A DNA stretch of 64,000 nt. Origin: Betaproteobacteria bacterium (lineage in GTDB: Bacteria > Pseudomonadota > Gammaproteobacteria > Burkholderiales > Rhodocyclaceae). Location of the stretch: the NCBI GenBank assembly GCA_009777245.1, contig WRMF01000001.1, positions 1 through 64,000 on the forward strand. Reading direction: 5' to 3'. Below, piece after piece: positions 29,248 to 37,111 of the stretch. The notes beneath the pieces are model-generated. The model had not been told where the DNA came from and searched no databases. It saw only the letters and a program-made list of their open reading frames with translations. The position numbers and the translations under genes were made by a program. Position 1 is the stretch's first letter. Every line of letters begins with the position of its first letter.

Positions 29248-30419
29248 GCAAACATGCGCTTATGCTCGCAACCAGCCATAATGACTTACGCGCAATAAAA
29301 GCGCTAAAGCAGATGGGATTTCATGTGGTTGCCACAGGAGGCAAAAGCGGCCTGGTTGGCGAACAGTTTGTGGATGAATATTTCCAGATTGATTATTCTG
29401 AAAAAGAGGAAGTTCTAAAGTTTGCGGAAACTCAAAATATAGACCATATATGCGCGTGCTGCAATGATTTTGGAGTAATTACAGCCTCCTTTGTTGCTGA
29501 AAAATTAGGTTTATCCGGGCATGATTCTTACGAGAATACTCTCATTTTGCATCGTAAGGACATGTTTAAAAAATTCGCCAAAGAGCATGACATTTTTACG
29601 CCTTACGCAGAATGTTTTGCTGATGAAAATTCGGCCTTGAATTATATTGAGGCTGTGCAATACCCTGTTATTGTCAAGCCTTCGGACTTAAGCGCGGGCA
29701 ATGGGATTTCACGAGCCGACAGTAAAGAACAGGCAGTTATAGCCATCAGGAATGCCTTGGGAAAATCCCGTATTAAAAAAATTGTGATTGAGCCTTTTAT
29801 AGATGGCTCTCAGCACGGTTTTTGCACATTTTTGATAAATAAAAAAGTTGTAGCGGTCTGTTCCAACAATGAATATTCATTCGTAAATCCTTACCGAGTT
29901 GAAATAGATACTTTTCCTGCGGATAATTTTGATGAAGTAAAAGACTTTTTAATTGGACAAATAGAAAAGATGGCGGCGATCCTCAACTTAAAAGACGGGA
30001 TTTTTCATTTACAGTATAGAATGCAAGATAATAAACCGTATATTATGGAATGTATGCGTAGAACGATTGGCAACATGTACGGAACGCCTGCGGAAAAGCA
30101 TACTGGAATAAACTGGGATTATTGGCAAATGGCTGTTTATTGCGGTCTGGACTTATCCGGTTTTCCAAAAAATTCCAGACAGACAAATTTCTGCGCTTAC
30201 AAGACTATCATGGCAAAACAGAATGGTTATGTGAAAGAAATAATTGTTCCAGAAGACATAAACAGGTTTGTTCATGACACGCATTTTCTATGGAAGCCGG
30301 AAAATCCGGTGCAAAACCATATGTCCGAGCCGCTTGGTTTTTTGTTTATGGCATTTCCGAATATGGAAACAATGAAAAATGTGCTGCTGGATCGCTATGA
30401 TGCAATCTGTCTGGCATAA
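29244..30419 (+). CDS. ATP-grasp family ligase
   Basis: A 391-residue ATP-grasp protein of the carbamoyl-phosphate-synthase/biotin-carboxylase-like type. The N-terminal pre-ATP region begins MLATSHNDLRAIKALKQMGF; the ATP-binding lid contains YPVIVKPSDLSAGNGISRA; the metal-site strand is about residue 250-275 (FHLQYRMQDNKPYIMECMRR). Such enzymes join a carboxylate to an amine via an acyl-phosphate. In this setting it could attach an amino acid or hydroxy-acid to an amino sugar, which is inference. AT-rich like its partner; 4-nt overlap with the oxidoreductase gene. Confidence 0.88.
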   Translation: MSKHALMLATSHNDLRAIKALKQMGFHVVATGGKSGLVGEQFVDEYFQIDYSEKEEVLKFAETQNIDHICACCNDFGVITASFVAEKLGLSGHDSYENTLILHRKDMFKKFAKEHDIFTPYAECFADENSALNYIEAVQYPVIVKPSDLSAGNGISRADSKEQAVIAIRNALGKSRIKKIVIEPFIDGSQHGFCTFLINKKVVAVCSNNEYSFVNPYRVEIDTFPADNFDEVKDFLIGQIEKMAAILNLKDGIFHLQYRMQDNKPYIMECMRRTIGNMYGTPAEKHTGINWDYWQMAVYCGLDLSGFPKNSRQTNFCAYKTIMAKQNGYVKEIIVPEDINRFVHDTHFLWKPENPVQNHMSEPLGFLFMAFPNMETMKNVLLDRYDAICLA

Positions 30420-30476
30420 GGGAGATAAAAATGTCCAGGTAAATTGAAATGATGGATGATGCAAAATTTGTTACTC

Positions 30477-30715
30477 GTCATTCCCGCATGCCTGTCCCCG
30501 CGAAGGCGGGGAGCGGGAATCTCGCCGATACAGGCATAGCGGCGCTTGGAGGCATGCCTGTCCCCGCGAAGGCGGGAGCGGGAATCCAGCGCTGCATCAG
30601 AATTTGTGACTAATGTTCAGTATGACGAGAAGCGGGAATGACTGGTGGATTATAGTCTGTGCGAAAAAATAACTGCGCCTGATAGTCGTTTTATTTGCGA
30701 AAAGCATTATATCCA
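30477..30715. repeat. MITE-like repeat, compound copy (copy 2)
   Basis: In the gap between the ATP-grasp gene and the converging radical-SAM gene. It contains GTCATTCCCGC, two copies of ATGCCTGTCCCCGCGAAGGCGGG, an inverted GCGGGAATGAC (30634-30644), then GTGCGAAAAAATAACTGCGCC and TGATAGTCGTTTTATTTGCGAAAAGCATTATA. The same order of blocks is found at 33019-33253 and 41766-41993. No gene in 30420-30753. Confidence 0.7.
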
Positions 30716-30753
30716 GTCGCTCCAGCACAAGAGTTCTGTATACAGTCCTCATG

Positions 30754-32595
30754 CTACGATTTTTGCCCTGCCAGCAAATCATAAACATTGATAAATCGCT
30801 TGACTTTCGGATATTTACGTTTGATTTCTTCTGCGACAATTGAGTAAGACCTTGGATAAAAGAATATCACCGTATCAATTTCGCCCGCTAGTAATTCGTC
30901 CGGAGAATGTACTGTTTTTCCGTGAATTTTTATCATTTGCTTTGCTGCGGCATTATCCATAAAAATTATCTTTTCATCCTTGAAAATATCGTTATTTTCA
31001 AATAGGGGCAATGTGTACCCAGTAATTCCCCACAGCCCGGTTTTGCCATTTTCATTGATGTGATTCTGTAAATTAACAAAAAGTATTTGCGCTAATTCTT
31101 CAGGCAAGTGAATTATATATTGTTGTTTGCAATCAGCACAATGAACAAAAGTGCTTCCAACAAATAATATCACATCTTTGAATATTTGCTTTTTGCCGCA
31201 TTTAATACATGTCGCGCCAAAGGAAATTCTATCTTTATTATCTAACGCAATATGTTCCATCTGTTCTAATGTCAAGCCAGCCTCGGCGGATAAAAGGAGC
31301 ATTTTTCTTGCAACAAGCGACAGTTCATCTTCTGAAAGTTTTGAAATATTTACTTGCGGACAGCCATCCTGCAAAAACCGAACCGGGTCTTTAATAATTC
31401 CGTTTTGCAAGGCATACTTGTAAATATATGTGCCTGGATATGTGTTAATGAAATTAATTAATATGTTGTAATGTTTATGTTTTTCCCACCAATCCAAAGT
31501 AATATTTGCGGTTTCAAATGTTTCTTCTATATCGCCAAAGATAAAATTTCCGCTGAACACCACGCCGGCATCGTATAGCAATTTCAAAGCTTTTTCTGTC
31601 TGCTCCATTGTTATGTTTTTGCGCATGCTTTTTAGTATTCTGTTGTCTGCGCTCTCTAAACCCAAGCCTATGGATATGCAATTTCCATGTTTTAATATTT
31701 CCACCATGTTTTCATCAATATCATCAACTCTAAAGCAAGCAGACCAAGCTATGCCGTGTTTTTTTGCGATATTTCCCATAATTTGCACCCTGTCTTTATG
31801 TTTTCCAAACAATTCTTCAAGCATTATAATGCATGTTACATTGTATTTGACCAGCATTTCAATTTCTTTTGCTACATTGTCCATAGAACGTTTCCTGTAC
31901 CTTTTGCCTGTTGTATGAAAGCAAAATGTGCATTGATACGGGCAGGAACGTGCGCCTATACTAAGGAAGGAGCGTTCTTTTGTTATTTCCCTCTCAACCC
32001 TTGGAGGCAGTTCTAAATACCGACTTAATTCAAAACCATCCCAATCAGGAAACGGCAAAGAATCCAAATCATCTATTTCTTTACGTGCTTTTGTTCGCGT
32101 CCAGTTTCTGTCATTTTTATAAATAATTCCCGCAATTTCTGATAATTGTGATATAATTACCCCACTTTCCCCGATGTTTTCTTGTAAAGTATTACACAGC
32201 TCAACAGCAGTCACTTCCCCTTCGCCGATAACGCCAATGTCCGCATGTTCCAAGGCGGTCATTGCCACTTCCGGGTCAGCGGTAATTATCCCGCCGCCAA
32301 TAATTATTTTTATTCGCGGGAAATTATCATGAACACAATCAACAATGCTTTTCAGGATGTTATAATGGACAGACAAGCCGCCTGTCATCACTAAGTCAAT
32401 TTTATTTTTTGTTATTTCATTGCTGATTATTGCATCTGTTTCACCTTCAATGTGATTTAGATTCAAAGTAAATACATTAAACCCCGCCTGTTTCATTGCC
32501 GCTGAAACATATGCAATTCCTAGTTGGAAACTGTAGCCATCGCCGACCCTTGTCACAAATCTCGGCATTATCAACAGAAAATTCAGCGCGCTCAT
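30754..32595 (-). CDS. B12-binding-domain radical SAM protein with zinc ribbon
   Basis: A 613-residue enzyme. The N-terminal region (about 1-150) resembles a cobalamin-binding fold: FQLGIAYVSAAMKQAGFNVF, then IIIGGGIITADPEVAMTALE and ADIGVIGEGE. The radical-SAM [4Fe-4S] motif is Cys218-x3-Cys222-x2-Cys225 (SCPYQCTFCFH). The C-terminal third has a zinc ribbon (Cys463/466 and Cys486/489) and an NAD-like tail with KIIFMDNAAAKQM. Class B relatives methylate or rearrange unreactive carbons. It is alone on the minus strand and clearly AT-rich, suggesting a separately acquired cargo gene of the island. The substrate could be the glycan or a nucleotide-sugar; unknown. Confidence 0.9.
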   Translation of the reverse strand: MSALNFLLIMPRFVTRVGDGYSFQLGIAYVSAAMKQAGFNVFTLNLNHIEGETDAIISNEITKNKIDLVMTGGLSVHYNILKSIVDCVHDNFPRIKIIIGGGIITADPEVAMTALEHADIGVIGEGEVTAVELCNTLQENIGESGVIISQLSEIAGIIYKNDRNWTRTKARKEIDDLDSLPFPDWDGFELSRYLELPPRVEREITKERSFLSIGARSCPYQCTFCFHTTGKRYRKRSMDNVAKEIEMLVKYNVTCIIMLEELFGKHKDRVQIMGNIAKKHGIAWSACFRVDDIDENMVEILKHGNCISIGLGLESADNRILKSMRKNITMEQTEKALKLLYDAGVVFSGNFIFGDIEETFETANITLDWWEKHKHYNILINFINTYPGTYIYKYALQNGIIKDPVRFLQDGCPQVNISKLSEDELSLVARKMLLLSAEAGLTLEQMEHIALDNKDRISFGATCIKCGKKQIFKDVILFVGSTFVHCADCKQQYIIHLPEELAQILFVNLQNHINENGKTGLWGITGYTLPLFENNDIFKDEKIIFMDNAAAKQMIKIHGKTVHSPDELLAGEIDTVIFFYPRSYSIVAEEIKRKYPKVKRFINVYDLLAGQKS

Positions 32596-33018
32596 GATTT
32601 CTCCTTCAATTTCCGCTTAAAAAACAGCTTGTCCAGTTCAGGCGTGGAAATGGACGTCAAGCCACTCTGGCTTGAGGGCGCTCAAGCCAGAGTGGCTGGA
32701 GTGGTCTCAAAACAAAATCATGATACAGGATTGGGGAGCGGAATTCAATCCTGGCATTGTGCCCCCGACCGCTTGGGGCTTACTGCGCGTCATGTTAGAA
32801 TGGTTCCGGTCAAAGTAAATACGTTTTGCATACCCTCCCCGGCGCTATGCGCCGTACTGGATTCCCGCCTTCGCGGGAATGACGTCTGGGCAAACTGGAG
32901 AGGGTCTGGGGGAGAGGGCGTATAATGCTTTCAGTAATTAAGGTAACACATGTAAATAATTGTACTTTATCGCAAAGCAAACAGAGAGGAAAAACGTTGC
33001 TCCCACGCCAAATTATTC
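32596..33018. repeat. gene-free region upstream of the 1180-residue protein
   Basis: Holds a perfect hairpin of CCACTCTGGCTTGAG and CTCAAGCCAGAGTGG arms (32660-32694), the CAAAGTAAATACGTTTTGCATACCCTC repeat (32811-32839), and one MITE end ATTCCCGCCTTCGCGGGAAT (32861-32880). No ORF with family character. Both flanking genes point away from it, so it must hold promoters in both directions, but none is clear to me. Confidence 0.6.
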
Positions 33019-33253
33019 GTCATTCCCGCATGCCTGTCCCTGCGAAGGCGAGGAGCGGGAATCCAGACAAGCCTTTCCGCTCCTCTGGCTTTTCCGTATG
33101 GAAATGCCGCTCCTGTCATGTTCTGGAAACATGTCGTTGCTTTCAGCGCCGTACTGGATTCCCGCCTTCGCGTTCATTTCGAGTAGGTTATGGTATGTGC
33201 GAAAGAATGACTGCGTCTGACCGTCGCTTTATTAACGGAAAACACTATAAACC
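33019..33253. repeat. MITE-like repeat (copy 3)
   Basis: Left end GTCATTCCCGC at 33019, interrupted by ATGCCTGTCCCTGCGAAGGCG; interior AATCCAGACAAGCCTTTCCG and CTCCTCTGGC as in the 41766 copy; right end ATTCCCGCCTTCGCG near 33158. It is followed by the shared tail TGTGCGAAAGAATGACTGCG and CGTCGCTTTATTAACGGAAAACACTATA ending at 33249. 33254-33394 has no visible gene. Confidence 0.7.
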
Positions 33254-33394
33254 AAAAGCACTCCAAAGGGTAGGCGCATACGCTGGAATCCTGAATGTAT
33301 CCATCCAAAACCGATCTAAAGCATATGGAAAATTGCAGCATTCATTGAGTCTGTATACAATACAAACCGCTTCAAGCACTGAATTGGGTCAACA

Positions 33395-36300
33395 ATGAAC
33401 CTTGAGACTTACTGCGCTGTCTGCGATGCCGTGAATATCCGCTGGCAGCCTTTGCCGAACATGTATTCCAAGCTGTCGAGACAATACGGACACAAGCATT
33501 TTGGCTCCGGTGAAATGACGCCGCTGTTCACATATGCCTGCCCCACTTGCGGCGCTTCCGACCGGGAGCGGTTTTACGCGCTTTTTCTCCGCGAAATGAA
33601 GAGAGAACTCTGTGGTCATATGATCCATTTCGCGTCGGAACCTGCGCTCTCAAAACATATTCGCCGTGAACGATATTTTGCGTCCTACCGAACGACCGAC
33701 ATGTCCATGCAGGGCGTGGATTTTCATACCGATTTGCAATCACTGCCTTTTGCCGACAACAGCTTTGATTTCTTTATCTGTTCGCACGTTCTGGAGCATG
33801 TGCCGGACGACAGACGAGCCATCAGGGAACTGTACCGCGTCACTCGGCCCGGCGGACTTGGCATTCTCATGACGCCAATCTGCCTCAGTATCAAAACAAC
33901 AATCGAAGACCCGACAATTACCGATCCGGCTCTTCGCTGGCGGCTTTTCGGTCAGAATGACCATGTGCGCCTATACAGCCACGACGACTATGTGACCAGA
34001 ATCAAGGAAGGCGGTTTTTTGTTGCAACAAATGACAAAGGATGATTTCGGAGAAGACATTTTCCGGCAGCTTGGCTTAAAGTCATCCAGCATTCTGTACA
34101 TGGTCGGCAAAGCATCCGCAGAGCCAAAGACATTTCCACTTATGATACCATCTACTGCAAATAATTCTCCGCGAGGCAAGAAGATGCCCAAAATCTCCGT
34201 TATCCTGACTTCATACAATCACGAGAAATTCCTGCGCGACGCCATAGAGAGCGCGCTTTCGCAAACGTACCGGGATTTCGAGCTTATCATCTGGGACGAT
34301 GATTCCACGGATAATTCCTGGTCAATCATCAAACAATACAACGACAGCAGAATCAGGGCTTTCAGAAACGAGTTCAAGCGTTATGTGGGCAATAGCGTCA
34401 ACAAGGCCGTCTCCGAAATTGCCCAGGGCGAATACATAGCCGTTCATCATTCTGACGACGTATGGGCAGTGGACAAACTTGAGAAGCAGGTTGCTGTTCT
34501 GGATAACAACCCGGAAGTCGGCGCGGTTTTTTCGTGGGTCAATATTATTGATGAGTACGGAAATATCAACAATGATGCTCATACCGGATCATATTATCCA
34601 CACAAGGCTTTCAGGCAAGAGAACAAAACGCGGCATGAATGGTTGAGGCTGTTCTTTTTTTCAGGCAACGCCTTGTGCCACCCAAGCGTCTTGATACGCA
34701 AGCAATGTTACACCGACTGCGGGCTGTACAATCCGGCGCTGTGGCAATTACCCGATTTTGACATGTGGGTTCGTTTGTGTTTCAAGTATGAAATACATGT
34801 GCTGCCCGAGTGTCTCGTAAATTTCAGATGGAAATCCGATAACAGCAATACGAGTTCCTTAACCCAGCAAACTCTCAACAGTACAGTTTTTGAGAGTTAC
34901 ATGGTTTTGAACAGTTACTGTAGCATTGCAGACATTGAAGAATTCTTCAAGATATTTCCATTCATGGAAAAATACTACCCGCAGCCCGATGCCGACATTG
35001 AGTTCGCGTTGGCCATGACGGCAATAGAAGCAAACGCTTCTCTACATCACCGTCTGTTCGGGCTGCAATTACTGCACAAATTGCTGTCCTCGCATGAAAG
35101 AGCCGAGAAAATCCGCGCCGTCCATAACTTTGATCGCACCGATTTTGCTGCCGTTAAAAAAGAGAGGCAGATTTTCGCGCAACATAAACCATCCGCTCCC
35201 CCCCAAATGCCGGAATCTTCCCTTGAGAAAGGCATTGAGGCTCTCCAAAACGAAGATTTTGAGGCCGCAGTCGAATCTCTTTCAGCGGCAATGGTCGAGG
35301 AGCCTGATAACCCGCTGCCCCGCGCATATCTTGCCTTCGTAAGCGCGCGTCAAGGTTTGCTGCAAGGGGCGCATGACTTCATAACGCAGGCGTTAAGCCT
35401 TGCCCCGGAGCGCGTTGATCTCATTGCTGCCCTTGGCGAAACTCTCCTGAAGGCAGGCAAGCCTTATGAGTCTGCAAAATACCTGCAGGAAGCCGTGCAT
35501 TTGCAACCGGACTTGTTCGCGGCTTATCCGGCTCTCGCGCAAAGTCTGCATCTGACCGGACAAGGCGAGGAAGCCGCATCAATCCTCAAAGTCGTCTCCG
35601 ACCTGCCATCAGTTGCCCAGGCGAATATCAGAACCACCTTGCTGCAAATCCTTGCCGAATGCGGCGACTTGTCCGAATTTACAAAATATACCCTGCGCTT
35701 TTCGGAAGGGTTGCCTGATGAATTACTGGCGGCGCGGCATCTTGCGCGTTTTGATGAAAATGGCAAGACATTCATTGAAACTCTTGCCCGCATTCAAAGC
35801 AGGTTGGAAGACGACATCTCATCTCGGAGCCATGACAGCATCACCAGCCATAGCGGCACACAATCCGGTTTGATCAGAATCGCGTTCATGGCAGGCGACT
35901 TCACCTCGCGCCACCAAGCCGAACAGCTTTATGCGCTCATGCTCAATCTGCCGACGGATCGATTCTTCACCATCCTTGTTTCCTGCTACACGCATATACC
36001 AAAGGACGACAAGATTCAGACCTGCGCCATGCTTGCCGATTCTGTTTTGAACATCAACAAGATTGACGACAAGAGCGCGGTTGAAAAAATTCTTGCCGCT
36101 GCCCCCGACATTCTGATCAACATGGAAGTATGTTCCCCAACAGAGCGTCTGGCGGCTTTTCTGTCTGCGCCGGTGCCGCATAAGCTCATGTGGGGTGATG
36201 CGCCCATGCCGCCTATCGCGCCCGATGTGCGGACTTTGGCGGGTAGCGATCTGTCCATAGAAAACATGCTGCCCGCCGTAACTCTTCCAGAAATGGGGGA

Positions 36301-36937
36301 AGTGTTCAATCTGCCGGAATTGCCATTAACCAACGACAGGGCGCGCAAGATGGGCAATCCGCCTCCCGGTTGCCCTGTTCTCGGTTGTCTGATCCCCGCC
36401 AGAGAAATTGCCAGGAACGGCTGGCAGTTGTTCGCCGAAACATTGCGCTTGCATAAGGATGCGACTCTCGTCATCAACCTTGAAGAATTGGGCAAGGCGG
36501 CAAAAGCATTTATCAGCGGACAATTCTCCTGCGAAGGCGTTGATCCGGCGCGGCTCGTCTTCATCAGCGCCCGGACAACGGAAGAACTTTGCCTTGCCTG
36601 GCAGTCCATTGATCTTGGTCTACTGCCGCAGACTAACCCCGGCGGCCTTGCCCTGCCTGCTTGCCTGTGGATGGGCAGACCCTGCCTTGCTCCGGCATCC
36701 GTCCTGCCGTGGGCGCAACGCCCCGCCGCGCTATTGAGGGCGCTAGGCCGGGAAGAATGGATCGCAGCCGACACGCGACATTATGCGGAGCTTGCCATGC
36801 GGCTAGCCCCGTCCGGTCGGACTATAATCCCGGACCCTGCCCTGCGCGAGCGTATGAAAGCTCTGGGGCTTACCGACGCAAAAGCGTTTGCGCTGGGATT
36901 TGCGGATGCCATGACGAATTCGGAACCTGCCGACTGA
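33395..36937 (+). CDS. four-part fusion: methyltransferase - GT2 - TPR module - OGT-like
   Basis: A single 1180-residue ORF. Residues 1-263: a zinc ribbon (Cys7, Cys10, Cys49, Cys52) and a methyltransferase-like domain (DLQSLPFADNSFDFFICSHV, LEHVPDDRRAIRELYRV). Residues 264-545: GT2 (ISVILTSYNHEKFLRDAIES, HHSDDVWAVDKLEKQ). Residues about 610-765: the shared TPR module. Residues about 820-1180: a GT41/OGT-like region starting RIAFMAGDFTSRHQAEQL, where the canonical LVDLNGYT block reads LINMEVCS and the NGGTTG loop reads TNPGGLAL, so it is divergent and perhaps inactive or of changed specificity. Residues 264-765 match the free GT2-TPR protein at 24918. Probably a late-acting glycan enzyme; substrate unknown. 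Confidence 0.88.
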   Translation: MNLETYCAVCDAVNIRWQPLPNMYSKLSRQYGHKHFGSGEMTPLFTYACPTCGASDRERFYALFLREMKRELCGHMIHFASEPALSKHIRRERYFASYRTTDMSMQGVDFHTDLQSLPFADNSFDFFICSHVLEHVPDDRRAIRELYRVTRPGGLGILMTPICLSIKTTIEDPTITDPALRWRLFGQNDHVRLYSHDDYVTRIKEGGFLLQQMTKDDFGEDIFRQLGLKSSSILYMVGKASAEPKTFPLMIPSTANNSPRGKKMPKISVILTSYNHEKFLRDAIESALSQTYRDFELIIWDDDSTDNSWSIIKQYNDSRIRAFRNEFKRYVGNSVNKAVSEIAQGEYIAVHHSDDVWAVDKLEKQVAVLDNNPEVGAVFSWVNIIDEYGNINNDAHTGSYYPHKAFRQENKTRHEWLRLFFFSGNALCHPSVLIRKQCYTDCGLYNPALWQLPDFDMWVRLCFKYEIHVLPECLVNFRWKSDNSNTSSLTQQTLNSTVFESYMVLNSYCSIADIEEFFKIFPFMEKYYPQPDADIEFALAMTAIEANASLHHRLFGLQLLHKLLSSHERAEKIRAVHNFDRTDFAAVKKERQIFAQHKPSAPPQMPESSLEKGIEALQNEDFEAAVESLSAAMVEEPDNPLPRAYLAFVSARQGLLQGAHDFITQALSLAPERVDLIAALGETLLKAGKPYESAKYLQEAVHLQPDLFAAYPALAQSLHLTGQGEEAASILKVVSDLPSVAQANIRTTLLQILAECGDLSEFTKYTLRFSEGLPDELLAARHLARFDENGKTFIETLARIQSRLEDDISSRSHDSITSHSGTQSGLIRIAFMAGDFTSRHQAEQLYALMLNLPTDRFFTILVSCYTHIPKDDKIQTCAMLADSVLNINKIDDKSAVEKILAAAPDILINMEVCSPTERLAAFLSAPVPHKLMWGDAPMPPIAPDVRTLAGSDLSIENMLPAVTLPEMGEVFNLPELPLTNDRARKMGNPPPGCPVLGCLIPAREIARNGWQLFAETLRLHKDATLVINLEELGKAAKAFISGQFSCEGVDPARLVFISARTTEELCLAWQSIDLGLLPQTNPGGLALPACLWMGRPCLAPASVLPWAQRPAALLRALGREEWIAADTRHYAELAMRLAPSGRTIIPDPALRERMKALGLTDAKAFALGFADAMTNSEPAD
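34173..34186 (+). other. relic ribosome-binding site and start codon inside the fusion gene
   Basis: GAGGCAAGAAGATG inside the ORF (GAGG 34173-34176, ATG 34184, residue Met264). It corresponds to GAGGCAAAAAATG, the RBS and start of the free-standing GT2-TPR gene at 24908-24920, and lies exactly at the methyltransferase/GT2 junction. It is probably a trace of the fusion, and may still allow internal initiation giving a GT2-TPR-OGT product of about 917 residues. Confidence 0.7.
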
Positions 36938-37019
36938 AAATGATAGCCCGCAAGAAATTGGCAACAGGCATTCATGCCTGTCGCTCAAAACGAACAAGGA
37001 AAGGATTTGCATCCCCTCC

Positions 37020-37101
37020 CTTGCTACGGTCGAAACCACCGCCTTCAGGCCGGGGTTCCAACCTTAGCGCCGCCCTGAAGGGCGGAGTTTCAAACCATAG
37101 T
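37020..37101. repeat. paired hairpins of REP/IS200-end type
   Basis: Contains ACCGCCTTCAGGCCGGGGTT and GCCGCCCTGAAGGGCGGAGT followed by TTCAAACC. The second is a perfect CGCCCTGAAGGGCG-type palindrome. It resembles hairpins found at IS200/IS605 or REP/RAYT ends; no transposase is near. Fills most of the 174-bp gap between two island genes. Confidence 0.4.
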
Positions 37102-37111
37102 TAGGTTTACG

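Noticed and set aside
37020..37101. Complete IS200/IS605 element
   Set aside because: Only hairpins resembling such ends are present; there is no transposase or TnpB-like frame within the gap.
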